Assembly (NCBI GenBank): GCA_947624225.1
Contig: CANQJF010000021.1
Coordinates: forward strand, 1-37,290
Direction: 5' to 3'
Length of the DNA stretch: 37,290 nucleotides
Source of the DNA: an uncultured Clostridia bacterium
GTDB lineage: Bacteria; Bacillota; Clostridia; Christensenellales; Borkfalkiaceae
Position 1 is the first letter of the stretch. Every line of letters begins with the position of its first letter. The notes under the pieces are model-generated. The model did not search any database. It saw nothing but the letters and a program-made list of their open reading frames with translations, and had not been told where the DNA came from. Position numbers and translations under genes: made by a program. This document shows positions 22,062 to 29,583 of the stretch, piece by piece.

Positions 22062-22892
22062 ATGCTGCAAACGACCGTTGATCTCTATGAATACTACCGC
22101 ATCCCCCGCGGAGAACATCGCGGCGGGAGGCTCACCGTATACGCGCACACGCAAAATCCCGAGAATACGCCGCACACCCGCCCCGCCATGCTCCTCGTGC
22201 CGGGCGGTGCGTATGCCTACATCTCCTTTCGGGAGGGCGAACCCGTCGCGTTCAAATTTTTGGCGAAGGGATATGCCGTCTTTCAGTTGGAATACTCCGT
22301 GAGAACGCCCTATCCCACACCGCTCATCGAGGCGGCGCTCGCCATGCGCTACATCCGTGAGAATGCGCAGATGTACGGCGTTGATGCCGACCATGTCTGT
22401 GCCACGGGCTTTTCGGCGGGCGGGCATCTCGTGGGCATGCTTGCGACCTTGTTCGACGAAAAAGAGGTCAGAGACGTCATCGGAGGGGGGCATGTCCGCC
22501 CCGATGCCGTGATTTTGGCATATGCCGTCCTCACGACGGGGAAAATGACCCACCTGGAGACGGCCGGCCACATCTCGGGCGGAGACGAAGCGCTTTCCCG
22601 CCGCCTCTCGCTCGAACAACGGGTGACGGAGCAGAGCGCGCCCGCTTTCATCTGGCATACGGCGGAGGACGACCTCGTCCCCGTCGAGAATTCCCTTTTG
22701 ATGGCAATGGCCTACCGCGCCAAGGGCGTTCCCTTTGAACTGCACATCTTCGAGCGGGGCGGACACGGCCTGTCCACCGCAGACATCGAGGTGACGAATG
22801 CCCGCGGGGACAGAGGAGATTCCGAGGCCGTGCGGATGTGGATCCCGCTCGCGCTTAACTTTTTAAAGGCGCGCGGCTTCGGGGTAAAATGA
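22062..22892 (+). CDS. Alpha/beta hydrolase, acetyl-esterase type
   Basis: Start at ATG 22062 with GAGGAGG six bases upstream; the frame is open back into the repeat array, which is not coding. 276 residues, no signal peptide, so cytoplasmic. Oxyanion region LLVPGGAYAYISFREGEP, nucleophile elbow GFSAGGH with S118, acid D203/D204 in AEDDLVP, and H235 in GGHG make a complete triad. The closest group is the esterase/xylan acetylesterase-like hydrolases. Substrate unknown; perhaps acetylated oligosaccharides. No terminator seen after it. Confidence 0.88.
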   Translation: MLQTTVDLYEYYRIPRGEHRGGRLTVYAHTQNPENTPHTRPAMLLVPGGAYAYISFREGEPVAFKFLAKGYAVFQLEYSVRTPYPTPLIEAALAMRYIRENAQMYGVDADHVCATGFSAGGHLVGMLATLFDEKEVRDVIGGGHVRPDAVILAYAVLTTGKMTHLETAGHISGGDEALSRRLSLEQRVTEQSAPAFIWHTAEDDLVPVENSLLMAMAYRAKGVPFELHIFERGGHGLSTADIEVTNARGDRGDSEAVRMWIPLALNFLKARGFGVK

Positions 22893-22965
22893 CGGCGCAA
22901 GTCCGTGGATGATCGCGGTATGATCGCGGATATGGATGATTGCAGCTATGGCGGTGCGGGGCGCC

Positions 22966-23178
22966 TCACTCCTTTTTGGCCTTTCGGCTGATCGCCTCAT
23001 GGCGGGCGAGGAGACCTCCGAGCGCATCGCGGCCGGAGGGCGGCGGGGGAGGATCCTGCACCGGAGCCGGATAGGCGGGGGCAGAGAAAGCGGGATCGTC
23101 TGCCTTGGGTACAGCGGATTGCCCCTCCGTGAGTGCGGAGAGGGCGTCCAATAGTTCAAAAATACCGAATTTTTCCAT
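22966..23178 (-). CDS. Small proline-rich-linker protein (70 aa)
   Basis: Start ATG 23178 (MEKFGIFELLDALSALTE), with GGAG about nine bases upstream. The product has an N-terminal helix, a central Pro/Ala/Asp-rich linker, and a C-terminal basic helix LLARHEAISRKAKKE. Two helices joined by a flexible linker suggest an adaptor, but no family is recognised. Codon pattern and helix design support a real gene; there is no clear consensus promoter (only a TTGCAC / TATGCA pair). Its leader contains CGGGGA/TCCCCG (23206-23223). Confidence 0.6.
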   Translation of the reverse strand: MEKFGIFELLDALSALTEGQSAVPKADDPAFSAPAYPAPVQDPPPPPSGRDALGGLLARHEAISRKAKKE

Positions 23179-23290
23179 CGCGGCACGCTCCGTCGGGTGC
23201 GATCTCGGGGAAAAATCTCCCCGCGACTGCAAAATTCCTCATCTTGCATAAATTTTTTCTGAGAAAAGTGCAAGATTCACGGGTTTTTGA

Positions 23291-23319
23291 TTGCCAAAAG
23301 CCTTAATTTAGTTTATAAT
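23291..23319 (+). promoter_or_regulatory. Promoter of the large lipoprotein gene
   Basis: -35 TTGCCA (23291-23296), 17-base spacer, -10 TATAAT (23314-23319). Confidence 0.85.
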
Positions 23320-23374
23320 GAAAAATGTATCGTTAGAACCATAAAATTCTCCAAATACGGTAAGGATACAGCAT

Positions 23375-25837
23375 ATGCGAAACATTTCTAAGAAAATTTT
23401 AGCGCTTGCGACGGCTGCGGTCTTGTCCGCGGGCGCCATCTCGCTCGCGGCATGCGGGAGCAACTTCTCCCTGCCGGCGGGCAGCATCCCGCAAGGGCCC
23501 GTCTCCTCCAACGGCGGTTTCGTGGTCTCTGTCGGCGATGACGCGAACGGGTATTATTACTTTATCAACGGCGTTGAGACCTACACTTCCGACAATACCT
23601 ACGGCACTCCCGTCAAGGGTGCACTCATGCGCTCCAAGAAAGCCGATGTCGCTGCCGGCAAGGGTGACGCCGAGATCATCGTTCCGTCGCTGATGGTATC
23701 CGGTGACTACACCGCGGGCATCTTCATCTATGGCGAACGCGTCTACTATGCGACGCCCACCAACGTGCGCAACACGGCAGGCGTCGTGGAGAACTCCTAC
23801 CTCGACTTCAAGAGCGCCAAGCTCGACGGGACGGACATCAAGGATCTCTTCCGTCTCTCCTCCAACACGACGGTCTACCGCTATGTGGAAGTGGAGGGCA
23901 CGGTGTATGCCGTCTATGCGGAGGGCACGAGTTCCTACACGCTGCATTCCTTTAACACCGCAAGCGGTGTGGATACGGTGCTCGCCGAGGGCGTGACGCA
24001 ATACTTGCTCGACAGCGTCGACAAGACAAATCCCGCCATCTACTACACGATGAGCGTGACGGAGAAGATCGCGACGGACGGTGCACGCACGGCGGCCTAC
24101 AACCAGCTCTACCGCGTCCGTGCCGACGCCACCGAGATCCCCGACGGCTATGCCTACAAGGCAGCGGACTATTGGGATATGCAGTGGCTGGAAGAGAACA
24201 ACGGCGGGGCCATCCCTTACGTCAATCTCGGAGAGATCGTCTTGGACGGCAGAAGCACGAACAACATCAAGACGGATTTTAACCACAGCGACGCGACGCC
24301 CTCCTCCGCTTACGGCTACACATACACCTTGCGTTCCTACAAAAACGACGGTGTCTACTTCACGCTGTCCGAGACCAACGGCAAGGGCGGCGACCTCTAC
24401 TATCTCCCCGAATCGGCAATCGGTGCGAGCGGCTTTGATTCCGTCTTATCCAATCCCATTGCGGACGACAGCAAGCAGTGCACAAAACTTGCCAACAACA
24501 TCGACGCGGCCAACAAAGCGACGGATGCGGCTTTCTTCTATCTCGAGGGCGACACGCACCACTACCTCTATGTTGCGAACAGTTGCATCTACCGCGTGGA
24601 TATCGATGAGAACGGCAACCCGACGACAGATCTGATGATTGCCTCGGGCGTGGGCTCCGCGACCATCATCGACACCGATTCCACTTCGGACAGCACATTT
24701 GACTATGTCTACTATACCCAGACGAACGGGAACGGACTGTCCATTGAACGTGCGGTGTACAACGGCAAGGCGGACAACTATAAGAACCTCACTTACGAGG
24801 GCGAGGACAACGCGCCCTACAAGCCCGTGAAGCTCCTCAACCTCCAACACGCGAGCGGTTGGTATAACTATGAGATCGTCGACGGCACCGTGTTCTATGC
24901 GGATGCAGAGCAGTTCGGCGGCACGGCCTACACCTACACGAGCGCGGTCAGCCTCAAAAAAGACGGAAAGCTTATGACCAATGTCGAGCTCGAAGCCATC
25001 AACGACCTCTATGAATCGGTGACGAGCACGGACAAGACGGTGGGTCTCTTCGGGAAGCTCGACGACGCGTTCGGCGATTCCGATCTCTCGAATGCCGTCA
25101 AGTATTACTTCTACACGGGCAAGACGGAGCAGTTCCAGGAGAACATCGACGAAGCCGTCTCCTATGACCAGAAAGAGACGTCCCTGTACACCGAGAAAGA
25201 GCAGGCGGCGTTCAAGGCTTTCGCCGAGGGAAAGGGCTACACCCTCGACGACGAGAAGAAGAGCGAGCTCTTTACGGACCAATCCTTTGTGGATGGCGCA
25301 GGCAAGTCCTACCGCACTTATGATTACTTCCGCGTCCGTCTCGGGCAGATGAGCGAGAGCGACGAGCAGTCGTTTGCGGAGTATTGGAAAACGAGCGGTC
25401 TCGCGCATTACACGCCTCCCGCAGAGACGGAGGAGGGCCTCGCATGGTGGGCATGGCTGCTCATTGCGATTGCGATTGCACTGGTCGTGGCCGCAGGCGT
25501 GATGGTGGCTCTGTACTTCTTCTACTACAAGAAAAAGAAGAACGCGACGAGCGAGCCCAAGCGCAGGGTGCGCACGCAGGTGGACGAGGACATCGATGTG
25601 TATGCCGAGGACGAGACCTCGGAACCCGAGGAGCACGACGAAGCGGAAGAGCCCGACGAGGGCGAGCCGGAGGAGCCCGCGGAAAGCGAGGCGGAGGACG
25701 TTGCGGAAGAGCCCGCAGAACCCGAAACGCCCGAGGCAGCGGAGCCGGTAGCGGCAGAGGAACCCGCGGCACCTGCACCTGCAACAGAGGAGCCCGTGGC
25801 GCCCGCAAATCCCGAAACGCCCACAGATAACAACTGA
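23375..25837 (+). CDS. Large surface lipoprotein with C-terminal membrane helix and acidic cytoplasmic tail
   Basis: 820 residues. Lipoprotein signal peptide: MRNISKK, hydrophobic stretch, lipobox SLAAC with C27. The body (about 40-660) is rich in Tyr, Asp, Thr and short beta strands with recurring patterns such as VYYAT, IYYTM, YVYYTQ, resembling the propeller-like DUF5050 type. Residues about 691-713 form a second membrane segment (WWAWLLIAIAIALVVAAG), followed by KKKK and a 100-residue Glu/Pro/Ala tail. Positive-inside rule puts the tail in the cytoplasm, so the protein would be tethered twice. Own promoter, AAGGA site, and terminator. Function unknown; sensing or cell-wall linkage is speculation. 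Confidence 0.85.
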   Translation: MRNISKKILALATAAVLSAGAISLAACGSNFSLPAGSIPQGPVSSNGGFVVSVGDDANGYYYFINGVETYTSDNTYGTPVKGALMRSKKADVAAGKGDAEIIVPSLMVSGDYTAGIFIYGERVYYATPTNVRNTAGVVENSYLDFKSAKLDGTDIKDLFRLSSNTTVYRYVEVEGTVYAVYAEGTSSYTLHSFNTASGVDTVLAEGVTQYLLDSVDKTNPAIYYTMSVTEKIATDGARTAAYNQLYRVRADATEIPDGYAYKAADYWDMQWLEENNGGAIPYVNLGEIVLDGRSTNNIKTDFNHSDATPSSAYGYTYTLRSYKNDGVYFTLSETNGKGGDLYYLPESAIGASGFDSVLSNPIADDSKQCTKLANNIDAANKATDAAFFYLEGDTHHYLYVANSCIYRVDIDENGNPTTDLMIASGVGSATIIDTDSTSDSTFDYVYYTQTNGNGLSIERAVYNGKADNYKNLTYEGEDNAPYKPVKLLNLQHASGWYNYEIVDGTVFYADAEQFGGTAYTYTSAVSLKKDGKLMTNVELEAINDLYESVTSTDKTVGLFGKLDDAFGDSDLSNAVKYYFYTGKTEQFQENIDEAVSYDQKETSLYTEKEQAAFKAFAEGKGYTLDDEKKSELFTDQSFVDGAGKSYRTYDYFRVRLGQMSESDEQSFAEYWKTSGLAHYTPPAETEEGLAWWAWLLIAIAIALVVAAGVMVALYFFYYKKKKNATSEPKRRVRTQVDEDIDVYAEDETSEPEEHDEAEEPDEGEPEEPAESEAEDVAEEPAEPETPEAAEPVAAEEPAAPAPATEEPVAPANPETPTDNN

Positions 25838-25843
25838 GCATGA

Positions 25844-25872
25844 GATCCCCCGCTTCGGCGGGGGATCGTTTT
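25844..25872 (+). terminator. Terminator of the lipoprotein gene
   Basis: GATCCCCCGC / GCGGGGGATC around a TTCG tetraloop, then GTTTTAT. Confidence 0.9.
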
Positions 25873-25959
25873 ATAGAACGGGGAACGGGCGGGGCGAAAA
25901 GCGCCTGCCGAGGGGCGCTCCCGTGGGGAGACGGCACGGGCGAGGGCCGCCTCAGATCC

Positions 25960-25987
25960 CTCAAAAAATTTTTTTTGAGTTTTTTTT
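25960..25987. terminator. AT hairpin with T-run
   Basis: CTCAAAAAA (25960-25968) pairs with TTTTTTGAG (25971-25979), followed by eight T. A weak, A:U stem; may be a remnant or a minor terminator. Confidence 0.35.
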
Positions 25988-26006
25988 AAAATGTATAAAA
26001 AAACGG

Positions 26007-26035
26007 TTTACAAAAAAAATAAATCCTAATATAAT
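26007..26035 (+). promoter_or_regulatory. Promoter of the zinc-ribbon gene
   Basis: -35 TTTACA (26007-26012), A-rich 17-base spacer, -10 TATAAT (26030-26035). Confidence 0.85.
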
Positions 26036-26078
26036 TTATTAGCCTTGTGATAAGGGGCGATGAGCGGAGGATGGAAGA

Positions 26079-26585
26079 ATGGTTCGTTATATGAAGTGCC
26101 CGCGCTGTGAGTTGAATTACATCGACGCGGAAAAACAGGAATACTGTGACGTCTGTTTGAAAGAGATGAAAGGGATCCCGACGGGACTTGAAGAGATCGA
26201 GGAGGCCGAGGACGACCTTCCCACCGAGCTCTGCCCCGTGTGCGGTGAAAATATGATGCGCGCAGGCGAAAAGATGTGCGATGAGTGCCGCAAGAAGATG
26301 GAATACGATGAGTCGGAGGATATCGAAGCCGAGGAGGATGACGACGAATGGCGCGAATACCTCGACGACGACACGGAGGATCTTTCGGGCGAGATCGGTG
26401 AACTCGATGCGGAATTGGGCGAAGAATTCGCCGAGGAAGAGGAGGAAGAAGAGGACACCGAATACGAAAACACAGATGACGAAGAGGACATGGAGTACGT
26501 CACCGGCGACGAGATCTATGCGCTCGCAGGCGATGACGACGATGAGGACGAGGACGACGAAAAGCCCGAGGACGATGATTTTTAA
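26079..26585 (+). CDS. Double zinc-ribbon protein with very acidic C-terminal half
   Basis: 168 residues. Two zinc-binding pairs: C7-x2-C10 with C23-x2-C26, and C52-x2-C55 with C67-x2-C70. From about residue 74 to the end nearly every second residue is Asp or Glu, including an E-rich run, with almost no hydrophobic core, so this half is probably disordered. Acidic tails of this kind mimic nucleic acid or bind basic proteins; a role with the following ComF-type protein, which has zinc fingers too, is inferred. Strong GGAGG site; own promoter; a terminator separates it from comFC. Confidence 0.75.
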   Translation: MVRYMKCPRCELNYIDAEKQEYCDVCLKEMKGIPTGLEEIEEAEDDLPTELCPVCGENMMRAGEKMCDECRKKMEYDESEDIEAEEDDDEWREYLDDDTEDLSGEIGELDAELGEEFAEEEEEEEDTEYENTDDEEDMEYVTGDEIYALAGDDDDEDEDDEKPEDDDF

Positions 26586-26591
26586 AAGAGA

Positions 26592-26617
26592 AAGCGGGGC
26601 GGCGACCCGCTTTTTTT
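26592..26617 (+). terminator. Terminator between the zinc-ribbon gene and comFC
   Basis: AAGCGGG / CCCGCTT stem, 7-base loop, seven T. Confidence 0.85.
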
Positions 26618-26630
26618 CAACCGTGGGCCC

Positions 26631-27380
26631 ATGAAATTTTCCATAAAGAAGATGGTTTCCTCGCTGAGGGAATACGGCCGCCGCTATGACGACAGCCACA
26701 ACTATACATGCGACGTCTGTGGACGGGAGGTATTCGGCGGCGAGCGCATTTGTGAAAGGTGCCGCGCGGCGCTCCCGTACAATGTGGGCATCATCTGTCC
26801 CCTTTGCGGCCGCAGGGAGAAAGAGGAGGGCATTTGCCTCACTTGCAAGCAAAAGCCCGTCGGCGTGAAGAAAGCGCGTTCCGTGTTCAACCATGAGGGC
26901 GATGCCGCCCGCCTCGTCGTGCGATTCAAGCGTGGAGAAGAGTATCTCGGCCGCACACTCGGCGATGAACTCTATGCGCTCTGCAACCGTGAGTTTGAGG
27001 GGATCGACGCCATCGTGGCCATACCCATGACCGAGAGCGCCATCAAGAAACGGGGATTCAACCAGGCGGAAGTTCTCGCCGAAAGGCTGGGCGAGCGCTG
27101 GGGCGTTCCCGTCATTGCGCCCGTCATCAAGGCCCACGCCACGAGGCCGCAAAAGTTCCTCGGGCGGCGCGACAGGGAGGCCAACCTCAAAGGCTCCTTT
27201 CACGTCAAGGACAGAAAGGCGGTTGGCGGAAAGAGCATTCTCATCGTGGACGACACCATGACGACGGGTGCGACGGTATCCGAATTTGCGGATGTCTTGC
27301 GCCGCGCCGGGGCAAAGGAGCTGTATGCCGCAACGGTCACGAGCGTTGAGGAGAGGAGTCCTCTGCCGCGGCAGAAATAA
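26631..27380 (+). CDS. comFC: ComF family phosphoribosyltransferase-like protein
   Basis: ComFC/GntX-type protein needed for DNA uptake in competent species and found widely in others. 249 residues. N-terminal zinc fingers: C-x2-C around residues 27-30, ICERC, IICPLCG, GICLTC. Then the PRTase-like domain: FKRGEEYLGR, the AIPMTESAIKKRGFNQAE segment and the PRPP-binding loop ILIVDDTMTTGAT (about 203-215). No good ribosome binding site precedes ATG 26631, so the start could be ATG 26652. It lies 13 bases after a terminator, so expression may depend on readthrough. ComFA is not nearby. Confidence 0.88.
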   Translation: MKFSIKKMVSSLREYGRRYDDSHNYTCDVCGREVFGGERICERCRAALPYNVGIICPLCGRREKEEGICLTCKQKPVGVKKARSVFNHEGDAARLVVRFKRGEEYLGRTLGDELYALCNREFEGIDAIVAIPMTESAIKKRGFNQAEVLAERLGERWGVPVIAPVIKAHATRPQKFLGRRDREANLKGSFHVKDRKAVGGKSILIVDDTMTTGATVSEFADVLRRAGAKELYAATVTSVEERSPLPRQK

Positions 27381-27400
27381 AAGAGTGCATCCATGTCCGA

Positions 27401-27429
27401 GAGACAGGCTTCGGCAAATTTCGTATAAT
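27401..27429 (+). promoter_or_regulatory. Probable promoter of spoVT
   Basis: -35 GAGACA (27401-27406), 17-base spacer, -10 TATAAT (27424-27429). The transcript would start near 27436, right at the hairpin described next. Confidence 0.65.
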
Positions 27430-27437
27430 AATTTTTT

Positions 27438-27472
27438 ACCTCCGCATAATGACGATATACGGAGGTTTTTTT
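27438..27472 (+). promoter_or_regulatory. Leader hairpin that hides the spoVT ribosome binding site and resembles a terminator
   Basis: ACCTCCG (27438-27444) pairs fully with CGGAGGT (27460-27466), which contains the GGAGG site; an inner ATA/TAT adds stability. Seven T follow and the ATG comes immediately after. The same structure could end transcription or block initiation. Confidence 0.7.
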
Positions 27473-28015
27473 ATGAAGGCAACGGGAATCGTAAGGAGGA
27501 TCGACGAGCTCGGCAGAGTCGTCATCCCCAAGGAAATACGGCGGACGCTCCGCATCCGGGAGGGGGACCCGCTCGAACTCTTTACCGACCGCGACGAGCT
27601 GATGCTCAAAAAATATTCTCCCATCGCATCGGTGGACCGCTTTGCGGAGGGCACGGTGAGATCTCTGAACGAGCAGAGCGGGCTCACGGCCGTCATCACG
27701 GATGGTGACGTCGTGCTTGCGGCGGCGGGCACGGGGAAAAAGGGGCTGGTCGGCAAGACGGTCTCGGACAAGCTGACCGAGATCATGGCTTCTCGCAGGA
27801 GCTACCTCGCCAGCCGTGCCGAGAGCGGGGAAGTGGTGCCCATCACCGCGGAGGGAACGGACTTCACCGCAGAGGTCATCGTGCCCATTGTGGCGGGGGG
27901 AGATTGCCTCGGCAGCGTGATCCTCCTTGCGACGGAGGAGGGCGCTGTGCCCGAGAATTCCGCCGTGAAGCTGACGCGGCTGACGGCAGACATCATCGCA
28001 AATCAATTCGAATGA
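27473..28015 (+). CDS. spoVT: Stage V sporulation protein T, AbrB-family regulator
   Basis: Start at ATG 27473 (MKATGIVRRIDELGRVVIPK); an earlier ATG at 27449 lies in the hairpin loop. 180 residues. Residues 1-50 are the AbrB swapped-hairpin DNA-binding domain, virtually the SpoVT consensus (PKEIRRTLRIREGDPLE...LKKYSP). Residues about 60-180 form the GAF-like sensor: AGTGKKGLVGKTVSDKLTE, VVPITAEGTDFTAEVIVPI, GSVILL. In Bacillus SpoVT tunes forespore genes and germination. Its neighbours spoVB-like and mazG repeat the Bacillus order. Presence hints at, but does not prove, sporulation. Confidence 0.95.
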   Translation: MKATGIVRRIDELGRVVIPKEIRRTLRIREGDPLELFTDRDELMLKKYSPIASVDRFAEGTVRSLNEQSGLTAVITDGDVVLAAAGTGKKGLVGKTVSDKLTEIMASRRSYLASRAESGEVVPITAEGTDFTAEVIVPIVAGGDCLGSVILLATEEGAVPENSAVKLTRLTADIIANQFE

Positions 28016-28019
28016 TCTT

Positions 28020-28110
28020 GGCTCCCCCCGGGGTAAAAGGGGCATGGGCGGCGCTTGGCCCAAAGTCTTTCAAGGCCGCGGCGCTTCCCCGGGGGGCCTT
28101 AACGTCCCCG
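28020..28110. other. GC-rich palindromic spacer between spoVT and the spoVB-like gene
   Basis: Contains CCCCGGGG-type palindromes, a GCGCTTGGCC / GGCCGCGGCGC pairing and a GGGGCCC run. It could be a terminator for spoVT, but no clear T-run follows. Confidence 0.35.
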
Positions 28111-28149
28111 GGGCCCTTTAATGGGGTACATAACGGCCAACTGTACATA

Positions 28150-29583
28150 ATGAAACACGCATCCTATTTGCGCGGGGCCGTGCTTCTGACGCTCGGCGGC
28201 CTTGCGGCGAAGGTCATCGGTGTGCTCTACCGCATCCCGCTCGCCAATTTGCTCGGCGGGTACGGCATGGGGCTGTATCAGATGGCGTATCCTCTCTTCT
28301 GTGTACTCTTGACGTTCACGTCGGCGGGCATCCCGTCGGCGCTTTCGTGCGTCATAGCGCAGGAGCGTGCGAGACGGGCAGAGGACGGGGGAACGGCGCG
28401 CGCCGCACTCCGTCTGTTTGGCGTGCTTGGATTGGTCGGAAGCGTTGGCATGGCGCTTCTCGCACTACCCATGTCCGGATTGCAGGGGGATGAAAGCCTT
28501 GTTTCGTGCTATTTTCTTCTCGCGCCTGCCGTCCTCCTCGTGGCGCTCCTCGCCGTCTTGCGGGGATACTTTCAAGGATGCGGCGACATGGCGCCCACGG
28601 CGGTCTCGGAATTGGTGGAGCAGGCGGTGAAAGCGGGCGTCGGGCTTCTTCTCGCCTATGAATACCGCGGTGATCCCGCGCGGGCCACGGCATTTGCCCT
28701 GTTCGGCGTCACGCTCTCGGAGGCCGTCGCGCTGCTCGTTCTGCTGCTCCGTTACCGTCGGGAACGCCACGACAGGTTTCTCCGTGCGCGCAGGATCCAC
28801 CCCGTCTCCCTCCTCTCTCCCGTGCTGCCCGTCATGGCCGCGGGGGCGCTCTTGCCCCTTTCCCAGATGCTCGATTGCGTCCTCGTCGTGCGCCTCTTGC
28901 GCGTGCATACGGCGGAGGCCGTTGCGCAATACGGTCTCTTTTCGGGGGGAGCGGTGGCGCTGTACAGTCTCCCCGCGACGGCGGCTTACGGATTTGCGGC
29001 GGCGGCCGTTCCCGAGGTTTCGCGGGCGGCGGCGAGAGGGGATGCCGCGGAGAGCAAGTCGCGTGCGCTCACGGCGCTCATGATCACCCTGCTCCTTACG
29101 CTCCCCTGTGCGCTCGGGCTGGCCCTGTTTGCCGACTTCATCGTCCGCCTCCTCTACCCCTCCCTCTCCGCAGGCGATGCGGCTCTGCTCGTCCGCCTCG
29201 TGCGCATGACGGCCGTGTCCGCGGTGTTGCTCTCGGGCACGGAGACGCTTGCGGCCTGCCTTACGGGCATGGGGAGGGCAAAATATGCCGCCCTGTCCAT
29301 GCTGGTCGCCGTTGTTTGCAAGGCCGTGTGCCAATTGCTCCTCGTCTCCGATCCCGCGTTCGGGATAGCGGGCGCCGCAATTTCCGCCGATGTTTGCTTT
29401 TTGATTGCTTTTTTTATGGATCTGTATTATACTGTAAGAAAAACCAAGGAGAGAGCCTATGATCACAGTCATCAGCCTCGGGACAGCGCGCGGGGAGTTG
29501 ACCCTCAAAGGGCTAAATGCACTTCGGTCGGCGGACGAGGTGTGCATACGCACGGCGGCCGCACCTTCCTCAAAGACGCTTGA
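28150..29583 (+). CDS. SpoVB/MATE-type polysaccharide flippase-like membrane protein
   Basis: Start at ATG 28150 (MKHASYLRGAVLLTLGGLAAKVIG); the longer open frame to 27904 runs inside spoVT and the GC-rich spacer. About 12-14 membrane helices. Pattern matches the MOP flippase group of spoVB/yabM: VLYRIPLANLLGGYGMGLYQ, TSAGIPSALSC, RGYFQG, ISADVCFLIAFF. Such proteins flip lipid-linked glycans; spoVB acts in cortex synthesis. No ribosome binding site is visible. The frame runs 125 bases into mazG, adding a 40-residue tail (from about HSHQPRDSARG) that shows no family similarity. Confidence 0.85.
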   Translation: MKHASYLRGAVLLTLGGLAAKVIGVLYRIPLANLLGGYGMGLYQMAYPLFCVLLTFTSAGIPSALSCVIAQERARRAEDGGTARAALRLFGVLGLVGSVGMALLALPMSGLQGDESLVSCYFLLAPAVLLVALLAVLRGYFQGCGDMAPTAVSELVEQAVKAGVGLLLAYEYRGDPARATAFALFGVTLSEAVALLVLLLRYRRERHDRFLRARRIHPVSLLSPVLPVMAAGALLPLSQMLDCVLVVRLLRVHTAEAVAQYGLFSGGAVALYSLPATAAYGFAAAAVPEVSRAAARGDAAESKSRALTALMITLLLTLPCALGLALFADFIVRLLYPSLSAGDAALLVRLVRMTAVSAVLLSGTETLAACLTGMGRAKYAALSMLVAVVCKAVCQLLLVSDPAFGIAGAAISADVCFLIAFFMDLYYTVRKTKERAYDHSHQPRDSARGVDPQRAKCTSVGGRGVHTHGGRTFLKDA

